From Desulfofundulus thermobenzoicus (GTDB lineage: Bacteria > Bacillota > Desulfotomaculia > Desulfotomaculales > Desulfovirgulaceae), in assembly GCF_009428905.1 (NCBI RefSeq), contig NZ_WHYR01000012.1, forward strand, positions 1 through 64,000: a stretch of 64,000 nucleotides of DNA, written 5' to 3'. The translations under genes were made by a program, and so were the position numbers. How positions within the stretch are numbered: the first letter of the stretch is position 1; every line of letters begins with the position of its first letter. Positions 1 to 7,141 of this stretch are shown here, one piece after another. Under the pieces are notes generated by a model. That model worked only from the letters and a program-made list of their open reading frames with translations. It made no database searches and was not told where the DNA came from.

Positions 1-2
1 GG

Positions 3-395
3 ATAACTACGGACAAGAGAACCTACCATGAAAACAGCCAGGCCTGGATTTACCGTTTTCCTAAGGAAGCCTGCCAGGCTTGCGAATTAAGAGAAACCTG
101 CACCAAAAATAAGAACGGGCGCACCATCTCGGTAAACAAATATTACCAGGTCCAGATGGATGCCCTGGCATACAGCAAAACCGAGGAATACAAACAGGAG
201 ATCAAAAAGCGCTGTCCCATTGAAGGTACGGGAGCAGAACTGGTTTACCATCATGGATTGCGGCGTGCCCGCTACTGGGGTACGCTTAAAGTCGAGTTTC
301 AGGCTGTGTTTACCGCCCTTGCGGTGAATATCAAGAGGTGGGCCAGGATCAGGCTGGCCAGCCTGAAGACTGCTAAAATTCGTCATGCAGTATAA
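3..395 (+). CDS. IS1182-family transposase, 3' end only
   Basis: This is the C-terminal part of a DDE transposase; the reading frame is open from the window edge, so the 5' part lies outside. The visible 130 residues begin with a Cys-rich motif (C-x2-C-x4-E-x-C in QACELRETC) and end with the helical block around VYHHGLRRARYWGTLK and ALAVNIKRWARI, which is typical of IS1182-type transposases as I know them. The family assignment rests on motif recall, not on a search. It would cut and paste the insertion sequence. I cannot see a convincing terminal inverted repeat downstream, so the right end of the element is not defined. Confidence 0.75.
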   Translation: MTTDKRTYHENSQAWIYRFPKEACQACELRETCTKNKNGRTISVNKYYQVQMDALAYSKTEEYKQEIKKRCPIEGTGAELVYHHGLRRARYWGTLKVEFQAVFTALAVNIKRWARIRLASLKTAKIRHAV

Positions 396-570
396 ATAGG
401 GGGTAGTCTACCCTTTTTCAAGGAACAAACCTTCAAAAGGAGGCTTCTTGGAATGGACAGCAGTTAAATTCGTTTTTTAAAATAGCAAATCCACCATTAA
501 ATTCCAATTAGATGGTATTGTCTACCAATACAAACTGGTTGGGAAAAGGAATTATGCTTTTAGTTGGGGT

Positions 571-642
571 TTATCGACTGTCTCTTATTACTAAACCAAT
601 TAAACTAACCTTTGCATCAAACTCTTTAATTTGTCTGTTCAT
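571..642 (-). pseudogene. Short remnant ORF (23 aa) with a good RBS
   Basis: On the minus strand an ATG at 642 follows a clear AGGAGGG site and reads MNRQIKEFDAKVSLIGLVIR before stopping after 23 codons. I do not recognise it. The strong RBS followed by an early stop suggests the beginning of a gene that was cut off, perhaps by the adjacent insertion sequence. Apart from this and the hairpin at 666-687, I see nothing else in 396-731. Confidence 0.3.
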
Positions 643-665
643 GTCGAAAGCCCTCCTAAAAATAC

Positions 666-687
666 AAACCCGCTATCCAGCGGTTTT
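666..687 (-). terminator. Small hairpin with T-rich flanks
   Basis: CCGCT and AGCGG pair around a 4-nt loop, with a T-rich tail on the minus strand and a shorter one on the plus strand. It lies just downstream of the minus-strand genes at 732-2423 and is a plausible weak intrinsic terminator for them. Confidence 0.4.
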
Positions 688-731
688 CTTGGCTATCTGC
701 CTCCATTAGTTTCCTTTAATCCATAAATTCC

Positions 732-1026
732 CTACGACACCCAGTCCTCCAGGTTCGGCACTTCGTACCCCATGATTTTCAGCAACTCCGGCCCTCTGGT
801 TTCGATTTCCCCGGCCACCACGTCCGCCGCGGCCCGGAAAAAAACCGTACAACTCCACAAACCGGTACGCGCTGTACCAGCGGTCCTCGAACCCCTGCCT
901 GTCCCAGTCCCGCATCAGTGCATGGATGAGGTCACCAAGGTCCGCTTCAAATTCGTATCTGGTCGGCCGCCCCATAGGGTTTGACTCAATGAAATATCTC
1001 GCCCAGCCAAGTGATAAGCCGTACAT
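732..1026 (-). pseudogene. Frameshifted C-terminal fragment of an ImmA/IrrE-like protein
   Basis: The segment YEFEADLGDLIHAL...GFEDRWYSAYRFVELYGF matches, residue by residue in many places, the C-terminal half of the intact ImmA-like protein at 1421-1921 (LELEAHMGALIYAI...GFEDCCYNVYRFAEMYG). At a run of seven T (minus strand, about 838-844) the frame is lost. In the neighbouring frame the homology continues to a stop at 732. The N-terminal half with the HExxH zinc site is absent. It is therefore a decayed duplicate, with one indel in a homopolymer; a sequencing error could explain the frameshift but not the missing N-terminus. Confidence 0.7.
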
Positions 1027-1342
1027 TGGGATTTATCGAAGGCGGGATCTCTTCCACCCCGGTTTTAGGCGCGTCGAACAATTTCAAAAGAGCGAGAATC
1101 ATCAAATCAGATACTCTCCCGTAAGGAGCGGACACGCTCATGCAATACCGCGCTCCGTCTTCGCTGACGGTTTTTGTGAAACAGACGCGGGTTCTCCCCG
1201 GGAACAAGGCCCAATGCCGGAGATGCGGCATCGTATGGGGATCGTGGACGTATTTTTCCGCCGCTTCCTTTAATTTTTTCGCTATCTTTTTTGCGGAAAG
1301 CACGTCGGTGGCTACGTTTTCAATCATATCTTCCGTAAACAC
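986..1342 (-). CDS. Hypothetical protein, 118 aa
   Basis: The reading frame starts at a GTG preceded by a strong GGGGAGG site and encodes 118 residues with no membrane segment and no family I can name. It opens with a charged, Lys-rich helix (residues 10-30). It lies between the intact ImmA-like gene and its decayed duplicate, in the same orientation, and its 3' end overlaps the start of the decayed frame by about 40 bases. That arrangement suggests that the duplicate lost its 5' half when this gene was joined to it. The function is unknown. Confidence 0.55.
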   Translation of the reverse strand: MFTEDMIENVATDVLSAKKIAKKLKEAAEKYVHDPHTMPHLRHWALFPGRTRVCFTKTVSEDGARYCMSVSAPYGRVSDLMILALLKLFDAPKTGVEEIPPSINPNVRLITWLGEIFH

Positions 1343-1420
1343 AACGAAACCTCCCCTTTCATTTTATCGACACCTTCCGACATTTGCTCCATAAACAACA
1401 AAAAGCCTTCCGGCTTATTT

Positions 1421-1921
1421 TTAAGGCGTATAGAGTTCCGGGTCCGGCGGCGTTATACCGAAAATTTCGAGACCATTTTTCTGAATGCCTTTATCGACGT
1501 AATAGGCAGCACTTTGAGACAGCCCGTACATTTCGGCGAACCGGTACACATTATAACAGCAATCCTCAAATCCCTCCTTGTCCCACATGATGGCGTAAAT
1601 CAACGCGCCCATGTGCGCTTCGAGTTCGAGTTTTTCACTCCGATTAATTATGTAAACATCATCCATGAGCCGGTTCATGCCCGGGTGGAGCACCCGGTGA
1701 AATATTTCGTGCAGAAAGCAGCCGATTCGCCGGCGGTCACTCAAGTCGGAGGATAATAATACTATAGGTAGCGCAAACGTGTTGAAAATACCGCCGTGGA
1801 TGATCCTAACAGGCACGGACAAAACATCGTTTATTTCCAAATAATCTGCCAGCTCTCCCGGATTGAGAAGCCCGTACTGTTTGATAATTCGCATAACAAT
1901 TTCGAGAATCCAATCAAACAT
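1421..1921 (-). CDS. ImmA/IrrE-family metallopeptidase
   Basis: This is a 166-residue protein with a zinc-peptidase motif HEIFHRVLH (HExxH), as in ImmA and IrrE proteases that cleave or inactivate Xre-type repressors of mobile elements. I chose the ATG at 1921 because it overlaps the stop codon of the upstream repressor gene by 8 bases (ATGTTTGA), the usual sign of translational coupling; a longer frame upstream lies inside the repressor gene. The pairing of repressor and protease in one operon is the classic ICEBs1-type induction switch, in which the protease removes the repressor after DNA damage or a cell-density signal. That role here is inferred from family and context. Confidence 0.85.
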   Translation of the reverse strand: MFDWILEIVMRIIKQYGLLNPGELADYLEINDVLSVPVRIIHGGIFNTFALPIVLLSSDLSDRRRIGCFLHEIFHRVLHPGMNRLMDDVYIINRSEKLELEAHMGALIYAIMWDKEGFEDCCYNVYRFAEMYGLSQSAAYYVDKGIQKNGLEIFGITPPDPELYTP

Positions 1922-2423
1922 GCGGCCCCAGCTCCCCGCGGCTCCTTCTTTCGAGAAACCTTCTGGTGGCTTTCCCCTGGTTGGGAAAGTCCTGGAGCTT
2001 GATGTTTTTCTTCGTCCGAAGGTAGTCAATAATATGAGCCAGCATGATTTCTAGGTCCTTAATAATATCTTCGTCCATTTCCTTTAAGGGCAAACCATCG
2101 AACATGGCTTCCCCGTTTTGCAGGATTTCCTGGAACGCTTCTTCGAGTTCTATGCGTCGTTGAGAGAGGGGGAGGGGTTGGGGGGTGGAAGAAGGCTCAA
2201 TATATCCAGCGGCTTCCAACAATTTTTCGTAGGGATAATTATACGTCTTTGCTAATTTTTGTAACACTTCAACGGATGGTTTGATTTCTTTTCCGCTACG
2301 AGGATCTACCCCTTTTTCAAGCATGCTTAAATAGGTATGGCTGATACCCGATTTTTTTGCAACATCTCGTAAGGGTTCATTTCCCCTAAGTTTTCTTAAT
2401 AATTTACTTAAAGCAGTTTGCAT
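1914..2423 (-). CDS. Xre-family transcriptional repressor
   Basis: The 169-residue protein starts with a helix-turn-helix of the Cro/C1 type (residues 5-65; core SGISHTYLSMLEKG) followed by an acidic helical C-terminal half that could dimerise or contact the protease. It is the first gene of a minus-strand operon with the ImmA-like protease and diverges from the small Xre gene at 2574. Two 16-bp dyads (GTAAA-N6-TTTAC) lie directly upstream of its start, so it probably binds there and controls its own and the divergent promoter. This is inference from layout. Confidence 0.85.
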   Translation of the reverse strand: MQTALSKLLRKLRGNEPLRDVAKKSGISHTYLSMLEKGVDPRSGKEIKPSVEVLQKLAKTYNYPYEKLLEAAGYIEPSSTPQPLPLSQRRIELEEAFQEILQNGEAMFDGLPLKEMDEDIIKDLEIMLAHIIDYLRTKKNIKLQDFPNQGKATRRFLERRSRGELGPHV

Positions 2424-2443
2424 TCTTGATTCCCCTTTCTTTT

Positions 2444-2480
2444 GTAAACCTTGCTTTACTTATTGTAAAGTATTATTTAC
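2444..2480. promoter_or_regulatory. Two tandem operator dyads
   Basis: GTAAA-N6-TTTAC occurs at 2444-2459 and again at 2465-2480, 21 bases (two helix turns) apart centre to centre, in the divergent intergenic region. The spacing and symmetry fit cooperative binding of an Xre dimer pair that controls the left operon and perhaps the right promoter. Confidence 0.7.
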
Positions 2481-2522
2481 TAAAACAAAAGAGGAAATTA
2501 GAAAAATCTTTGTACAACATGC

Positions 2523-2551
2523 TTGACATGACGGCAAGTATGTATTACAAT
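2523..2551 (+). promoter_or_regulatory. Sigma-A promoter for the rightward operon
   Basis: TTGACA (2523-2528), 17-bp spacer, TACAAT (2546-2551). It is followed by an AGAGGTGA ribosome binding site and the ATG at 2574. It is a near-consensus vegetative promoter that would drive the early genes rightward from 2574. Confidence 0.8.
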
Positions 2552-2573
2552 GCTTTTAGAGAGGTGACCCTGT

Positions 2574-2801
2574 ATGAATAGACTTCGTCAAATTAGACGT
2601 GCGAGAGATATCAGCCAGGAATCTTTGGCAAAGGCTATCGGCGTTTCCAGACAAACAATCAATGGAATCGAAAGGGGCCGCATCAAACGTCCTTCTGATG
2701 AAATAATGCTCGCCATAGCTAATTATTTTGAAATGGATGTTAGTGATATTTTTTATACCCCGCTTGTTCAACATGTTTTACAACGTAAAGCAATTAATTA
2801 A
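2574..2801 (+). CDS. Small Xre-family regulator (Cro-like)
   Basis: This 75-residue protein is almost only a helix-turn-helix domain (core SQESLAKAIGVSRQTINGIE, residues 15-34), of the YgzD/YozG type that includes many Cro-like regulators. It is the first gene of the rightward operon and diverges from the larger repressor at 1914-2423, forming a two-regulator switch. It probably acts as the antagonist of the leftward repressor, but this is inferred only from gene arrangement. Confidence 0.85.
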   Translation: MNRLRQIRRARDISQESLAKAIGVSRQTINGIERGRIKRPSDEIMLAIANYFEMDVSDIFYTPLVQHVLQRKAIN

Positions 2802-2823
2802 TTGAAAAGCGAGGTGACCTTAA

Positions 2824-3072
2824 ATCCAACCGAACGAACCGCAACCGCGAACCGAAACCGCCAAAACTCACGTCTCCCAGCTAACCCGTGCCGAGGAAGA
2901 ACTAAAGCACGCGCTGCAAAGGGCGGAAAAACACCAACCAGGGGAATGGATTGACTTTGGAAGCTGGGCAGTCGGCTACCTGGCCGGGTTCGCCCGAGCG
3001 CTTATGATTCTGGTGCCGGAAGTCTGGAAGAAGTACCGTGAGGAATTGACCGGGAAATACACCGGATTTTAA
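2824..3072 (+). CDS. Hypothetical 82-aa protein without a standard start codon
   Basis: A frame that reads like real protein (acidic-basic helix TRAEEELKHALQRAEKH followed by WIDFGSWAVGYLAGFARAL) runs from a stop at 2821-2823 to 3072 with no ATG, GTG or TTG near its beginning. A good ribosome binding site, GCGAGGTGAC, sits 5-6 bases before ATC at 2824. Translation may start at ATC, as infC starts at ATT, or the start codon may have mutated from ATG. The conserved-looking composition argues against chance. The function is unknown. Confidence 0.45.
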   Translation: MQPNEPQPRTETAKTHVSQLTRAEEELKHALQRAEKHQPGEWIDFGSWAVGYLAGFARALMILVPEVWKKYREELTGKYTGF

Positions 3073-3120
3073 AAAGAATGGGGTTTTGTTCAAATTCACA
3101 AGAAAGCGAGGCGGCCTAAA

Positions 3121-3207
3121 ATGCGCTACACGGTTTTCCGCTACGTCGGCCCGGTTCGCGGCCTCCTGGAAGCTGTACAGGCATGGATCCAGCAGAGCAT
3201 TCACTGA
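3121..3207 (+). CDS. Very small ORF, 28 aa
   Basis: ATG at 3121 follows AGCGAGGCGG at a usable distance and encodes MRYTVFRYVGPVRGLLEAVQ plus eight residues. It is tightly packed between neighbours in the same direction. I do not recognise it; the RBS and packing are the only support. Confidence 0.4.
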   Translation: MRYTVFRYVGPVRGLLEAVQAWIQQSIH

Positions 3208-3228
3208 AAAGGAAAGGAGCATGAAGAA

Positions 3229-3462
3229 ATGACTTGCGAAGTTTGCGAACTGGAAGCGGTAAAAGTCAAATGCCCCGAATGCGGAGCTCGCTTTTTCCAA
3301 GTCTACACGGGGGACTTCGGAAAATGGAAACCGGAAAACTGCCCCAGGTGCAAATGCAATGTCTCTGGGTCGGCTGATGGGGATTTGCAACCCGAGGGGC
3401 CGTACTACCTGTCGGTCAAGATCGATCCGCTGAGCGGCAAACTCTATGAAAACCGGATTTAG
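3229..3462 (+). CDS. Small zinc-ribbon protein, 77 aa
   Basis: There are three Cys pairs: C-E-V-C at residues 3-6, C-P-E-C at 15-18 and C-P-R-C-K-C near 38-43. This makes one or two structural zinc sites likely. A strong AAAGGAG site precedes the ATG. Small zinc ribbons recur across this element (6882, 9973, 10302, 32563, 37902, 44334), which is common in phage and plasmid early regions. No specific role can be assigned. Confidence 0.6.
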   Translation: MTCEVCELEAVKVKCPECGARFFQVYTGDFGKWKPENCPRCKCNVSGSADGDLQPEGPYYLSVKIDPLSGKLYENRI

Positions 3463-3478
3463 GGGAGTGAGTTTGAAG

Positions 3479-3574
3479 ATGCCGGCGCAAGTGATCCAGT
3501 TAATAGACGAGTTCCGGGCCTGGAAGGCCGTGGCCGAACTCACGGTGGCGGAACTGGCCGTTTTCAAGAACTAA
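3479..3574 (+). CDS. Very small ORF, 31 aa
   Basis: ATG at 3479 follows GGGGAGTGAG and encodes a short amphipathic peptide (MPAQVIQLIDEFRAWKAVAE and eleven more residues). It is in line with the genes on both sides and ends 24 bases before the next start. It is not recognised. Confidence 0.4.
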   Translation: MPAQVIQLIDEFRAWKAVAELTVAELAVFKN

Positions 3575-3598
3575 AAATCCGAAAGGAGCGAAATATCC

Positions 3599-4387
3599 GT
3601 GCAAAAACAAAACCTTGTGGTGGCGGAGGCCCCTAAATTCGAGCTGGCGGTGCTTGACGGCGCGAACCAGGAAAACCTGGAGGAACTTATCAGAGAAAAC
3701 TTCGGGGATGTGGAAATTACCTCCATTTTCGACCGCGTGAAGTTTCCGACGGGAGGAGCTTTGAATTTCGAGCTTCCCGTGGAAGATCCGGAGAACCCGG
3801 TCTTGATGCCTGAAATCGTGGGGGTGATCGTGGATCATCATCGGGTCAACGCCTACTGGCCCGGCGAGTTCACCGGGGAAGGAAACCCGCCCCAGTGTTA
3901 CGCTCACGACGGAGTGCACGGTGAGGGCAACCCTGGCGGGCTTTGCGCGGTATGCCCCCTAAACAGGCCCGGCTCCAAAGGCGAAAAGAGAAAGGCTTGC
4001 AAGAACATGTGGCGGCTCTTCATTCTCACGTCCGGAGAAGCATTTCCTATGATGCTTACTTTACCCCCAACGTCGGTAGGAGCGTTTTATAAGTTTCTCA
4101 AAGCTTTTACGTTCAAAAACCGCCTGAAATTGAACCAAGCAGTAATAAAAGTTGGTCTCAGGCGCGTCAAAAACGCCAACAATGTACCCTACGCCGAGGC
4201 TACGTTCAGCGTGGTGGAAAAACTCCCAGACGAAACTTACGCTCGAATTAAAGCCTACGTCGAAGCAATGAAACCAATCCTTCGGCGCCCCCCAGCGGTC
4301 CGGGCTGGCGAAATGGCAGGAACTGTAGACATCCCGGCAGAAGAAGTCGCCCAAGGAGACCAGGCTTTCGAGGAACTCCCATTCTAA
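3599..4387 (+). CDS. Phage-type protein with a Cys cluster and an SSB-like C-terminal tip
   Basis: The 262-residue protein starts at GTG after GAAAGGAGCG. It has a Cys/His cluster at about residues 100-135 (QCYAHDG, LCAVCPLN, KACKNMW), which may bind zinc, and a core strand/helix region around MWRLFILTSGEAFPMMLTLP. It ends in FEELPF, an acidic-hydrophobic tip like the DDDIPF end that bacterial SSB uses to recruit repair and replication partners. I know similar proteins of unknown function from phages and plasmids, often beside recombination genes. A single-stranded DNA binding role is inferred from the tail and context, not shown by an OB-fold I can identify. Confidence 0.6.
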   Translation: MQKQNLVVAEAPKFELAVLDGANQENLEELIRENFGDVEITSIFDRVKFPTGGALNFELPVEDPENPVLMPEIVGVIVDHHRVNAYWPGEFTGEGNPPQCYAHDGVHGEGNPGGLCAVCPLNRPGSKGEKRKACKNMWRLFILTSGEAFPMMLTLPPTSVGAFYKFLKAFTFKNRLKLNQAVIKVGLRRVKNANNVPYAEATFSVVEKLPDETYARIKAYVEAMKPILRRPPAVRAGEMAGTVDIPAEEVAQGDQAFEELPF

Positions 4388-4421
4388 CTAACTCGGGGAA
4401 CTCCCATTCTAACTAACTCGG
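4372..4421 (+). repeat. Exact 25-bp tandem duplication over a stop codon
   Basis: The 25 bases at 4372-4396, which include the last codons and stop of the preceding gene, are repeated exactly at 4397-4421. It looks like a recent slippage or repair event and leaves the reading frame of the gene unchanged. Confidence 0.9.
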
Positions 4422-4424
4422 TAG

Positions 4425-4450
4425 TCCGGGCGGGGGAGGTCCCGCCCGGA
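4425..4450 (+). terminator. Strong GC hairpin without a T-run
   Basis: TCCGGGCGGG pairs perfectly with CCCGCCCGGA over a 6-nt loop (10-bp stem). No U-tract follows on either strand, so it may be a pause or mRNA-stabilising hairpin rather than an intrinsic terminator. Confidence 0.5.
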
Positions 4451-4485
4451 TACCAACCAAGCTGAATTAGAAAGGAGCACAAACT

Positions 4486-4857
4486 GTGTCTGATGTCAAA
4501 AGAAAGCCCGAAATCACAGAAGAAGATATCTGGAAAGAGCCTGTTATAGCATTTTTGATTACAAAAATCCCTTATTATTCTAAGGGTCCTAACGGAAGAG
4601 AACGCAAGTACACCGTCAATTGCTATCCGATTACCTTCGATTGGGAAGGAGCTACCTCAAATGATACGGGAGTTGAGCTGGAGGAGGAAGAAAGAGTACT
4701 CGGGATAATTCCTGCCCCGCCGGAATCCTTTTTGGTGACGGGCTTTCCTCCCGGTGAAAACGTGGCAGTAAAACTCGGTTACGAATTTTCGGGAGCGTTC
4801 AACCCAGACTGGAAAGAGGAACTGGCTCGGAAAAGCAAAGAAAAGCCAACCAAGTAA
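4486..4857 (+). CDS. Hypothetical protein, 123 aa
   Basis: It starts at GTG after AAAGGAG, encodes 123 residues with an acidic middle (VELEEEERVLG) and a Lys-rich end, and has no membrane segment. It may be a small nucleic-acid-associated or regulatory protein, but nothing in it identifies a family. Codon use is more AT-rich than in most of the window, and it directly precedes the first iteron-like repeat. Confidence 0.55.
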   Translation: MSDVKRKPEITEEDIWKEPVIAFLITKIPYYSKGPNGRERKYTVNCYPITFDWEGATSNDTGVELEEEERVLGIIPAPPESFLVTGFPPGENVAVKLGYEFSGAFNPDWKEELARKSKEKPTK

Positions 4858-4866
4858 CTGGCAAAG

Positions 4867-5060
4867 AAATCCATAAAACACACTGGACCAGAGGGAATTC
4901 AGGTGTGGTCCAGTAGTGGTCCAGTAAAAATCCAGTAACGACGCGGGTTTGCGGACTTACTGGACCACACCAAAAAAATGTGTGGTCCAGTAAAAAATCC
5001 AGTAATGACGCGGGTTTGAAGGCTCACTGGACCACAAGTACAGCAAAAAATCGATTTTTT
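4867..5060. repeat. Iteron-like repeat block, copy 1
   Basis: About 194 bp hold at least six copies of the 9-mer TGGTCCAGT or its complement ACTGGACCA (4882, 4906, 4917, 4959, 4983, 5026), two extra TCCAGTAA half units and a repeated CGACGCGGGTTTG/TGACGCGGGTTTG module. The block ends in the palindrome AAAAAATCGATTTTTT. A nearly identical block lies at 5860-6051, so the two flank the gene at 5135. Dense short repeats in both orientations are typical of initiator or partition-protein binding sites; they could also be a shared operator. Confidence 0.85.
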
Positions 5061-5134
5061 GCTGGCGGTAAACTTTTTGTTTAGCTTACTAAACATAAAA
5101 TCGATTTTCTCACCTCTACGCTGGAGGTGCAATT

Positions 5135-5854
5135 ATGCCAAAGAAATATTCCTTTTTTGAGAAAGATGGCAAAATATGGGCCGAAGACGAAGAAGGAAAC
5201 GTAACCTGTATATGTACCACGCTGGCCAATATCATGAGGATTGAAATTTGCGAAGAAAAAGGAGAACGGTGGTACGCAACGACTGTCGGCGAACCCTTTT
5301 GTTGCGATGTCCGGAGTTTGGTGAAAAAAGGAGGCAGTGGGATCGCGCACGCTATAACCTCTGCCGGCGCGTGGGTGAACCCGAAGCTCCTGGGCTTGTA
5401 TTTTGACGAGATGATTGTGCAAAAGTGGAACGAACTCATATTGAATGCCCGAAAAGTAGAAAACGACGACAACGACCCGGAAGCCATGTCGGTGTACGAA
5501 GCATTCTGGGAATGGGTCGATAATTGTCTGGAACAGTTCGGCACAAATTACGGTGAAGGCAACTTCGGGTTCCTCCTCAACGAGGAAGGTTTGCGTATCG
5601 CTGTAGTCTGGGTTTCCACGCTGGCTAAATTTTTTCATGATTTTAGGATAAGAGAAAAGAACGTCAGGGAATCGGTTTTAAATTACTGGAAAAAACAAAA
5701 ATGGCTGGGCGGCTTGAAAGATAAAAAGTTTGACATCAACGCACTGGAGCAAAACAGATTTCAAACCCGTGCCTGGCACAGAGAATCAGGTAGGCGTCGG
5801 AGAGCTTATGCTGTATCCGCTGTCGGTCTTAAAGATATGTCAGTTATTAATTAA
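5135..5854 (+). CDS. Hypothetical protein flanked by iteron-like repeats
   Basis: This 239-residue protein has an acidic N-terminus, a Cys-containing segment (VTCICTT, PFCCDV) and a basic C-terminal tail (RESGRRRRAY). A middle stretch around SGIAHAITSAGAWVNPKLLG and a segment ESVLNYWKKQKWLGG suggest a folded domain with a possible DNA-binding C-terminus, but I cannot name a family. The ATG at 5135 follows CTGGAGGTGC. It sits exactly between two copies of a repeat made of TGGTCCAGT units. It is therefore the best candidate for a protein that binds those repeats, for example a replication initiator or a repressor; that is inference from position. Confidence 0.6.
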   Translation: MPKKYSFFEKDGKIWAEDEEGNVTCICTTLANIMRIEICEEKGERWYATTVGEPFCCDVRSLVKKGGSGIAHAITSAGAWVNPKLLGLYFDEMIVQKWNELILNARKVENDDNDPEAMSVYEAFWEWVDNCLEQFGTNYGEGNFGFLLNEEGLRIAVVWVSTLAKFFHDFRIREKNVRESVLNYWKKQKWLGGLKDKKFDINALEQNRFQTRAWHRESGRRRRAYAVSAVGLKDMSVIN

Positions 5855-5859
5855 CAGAA

Positions 5860-6051
5860 AAATCCATAAAACCACTGGACCAGAGGGAATTCAGGTGTGG
5901 TCCAGTAGTGGTCCAGTAAAAATCCAGCAACGACGCGGGTTTGCGGACTTACTGGACCACACCAAAAAAATGTGTGGTCCAGTAAAAAATCCAGTAATGA
6001 CGCGGGTTTGAAGGCTCACTGGACCACAAGTACAGCAAAAATCGATTTTTT
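5860..6051. repeat. Iteron-like repeat block, copy 2
   Basis: Nearly identical to the block at 4867-5060 (992 bp apart), with the same order and orientation of ACTGGACCA/TGGTCCAGT units; differences are a few single bases such as CCAGTAACG to CCAGCAACG. It lies just upstream of the gene at 6073. Confidence 0.85.
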
Positions 6052-6072
6052 CAAGACAGGGGTAACAAAAGA

Positions 6073-6813
6073 ATGGGCTGGTATCCCCAAAAGGTAAAAC
6101 CATCGAAGAAACGCACCACCAGTCATTCCCAAAGCAGGAATAACTCACATCTCATTAAAATAACTTCCTGGCTTACGGCGCGAATAAGTGTCGCCGAATC
6201 CCGCGACCCGGAACTCCGGCGCCTCAAACGCCTCCTGGCTTCGCTGGCGGAGACCAGGGCGAAAGTCGAAGTCCGCCCCGTGAGCCTGGCCGAAATAGAA
6301 AAACAGTGGAAGTTCGACCGCCTGCAGGGCCGGGCCACCAGCTACTACGCCCTGGAGGAACAGGTTTTGGTAACCGACCTGCCTTATGTAACAACGACCC
6401 ACAACCAGGAGATCGTCACGGCCGAGATTGAGCGCCGCCGCCGGAAACTGGCCTGGGAAACGGCGCAAAACTTCTGGCCCCTCTGGTCCCTGGACGATGA
6501 CGAGCGCCGGGCCGTGCTTGCCCTGGCGGGCGTCCGGGAACCGTTGCCGCCCGGCCCGGCGGCGTTGCCTCTGGAGATGGCGGCGAAGTACCGGGTGACG
6601 GTGAAACGGGCTGCCGGGACCGGCGGAAACGATGACGGCTGGGAACCGGACCCGGAGGTGCTGGAGGTCATGGAGTCCTGGAAGGCGGTGTTTACGGAGG
6701 AGAACCAACGCCGCGTGACGGTGGCCGAGGTGGCCGGCGGGAACGACACCGGCTACCTGGAAAAGGGCCGGAAGCTGAACGTGATGTACGGGAGTTCCGG
6801 AAAATCTGAGTGA
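6073..6813 (+). CDS. Hypothetical protein, 246 aa
   Basis: It starts at ATG after CAGGGGTAAC. The first 35 residues are basic and Ser/Lys-rich, followed by a long Arg/Ala/Leu-rich helical region (residues 40-70 and 115-140) that might form a coiled coil, and an acidic C-terminal part. It has no Cys pairs, membrane segments or nucleotide-binding motif. I do not recognise a family. It is the first gene after the second iteron-like block and may be controlled from it. Confidence 0.5.
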   Translation: MGWYPQKVKPSKKRTTSHSQSRNNSHLIKITSWLTARISVAESRDPELRRLKRLLASLAETRAKVEVRPVSLAEIEKQWKFDRLQGRATSYYALEEQVLVTDLPYVTTTHNQEIVTAEIERRRRKLAWETAQNFWPLWSLDDDERRAVLALAGVREPLPPGPAALPLEMAAKYRVTVKRAAGTGGNDDGWEPDPEVLEVMESWKAVFTEENQRRVTVAEVAGGNDTGYLEKGRKLNVMYGSSGKSE

Positions 6814-6881
6814 GAACATGCCAGGATTTCATTAATTTGGTTGATTCGTTAACCAGGTTGGATGAAAGGAAGTGATCCAAA

Positions 6882-7070
6882 ATGGAGAAAGGATGCCACT
6901 CCTGCTTGAACTGCGTGAAATTGCGGCGTTCCAACACTCAGGCCAGTTGCCTGGCCCTTAAAGAGTTGGTGGGCAGAAACGGAAACTGCTGGGCGTACTC
7001 CAACGACCCTGACTTTTGGAAACGATACGAGAAAGCCGTCCGACAATATGCCGCGGTACACGGTCAGTGA
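6882..7070 (+). CDS. Small Cys-rich protein, 62 aa
   Basis: ATG at 6882 follows GGAAGTGATCC. Cysteines at residues 5, 8, 23 and 35 (CHSCLNC, SCLALK, NCWAYS) resemble the set in small iron-sulfur or zinc proteins of mobile elements. The 3' end overlaps the spacer before the sigma-like gene. The function is unknown. Confidence 0.55.
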   Translation: MEKGCHSCLNCVKLRRSNTQASCLALKELVGRNGNCWAYSNDPDFWKRYEKAVRQYAAVHGQ

Positions 7071-7141
7071 AAAGGAAGATAACATGAAAACGTTTGCCCG
7101 CCAGGTATGCCTTCCATGTTTCACGGGAGAAATGATTAACG

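Noticed and set aside
4867-6051. CRISPR array
   Set aside because: The short repeats are in both orientations, irregularly spaced and the whole block is duplicated; there are no unique spacers of constant length and no cas genes in the window.
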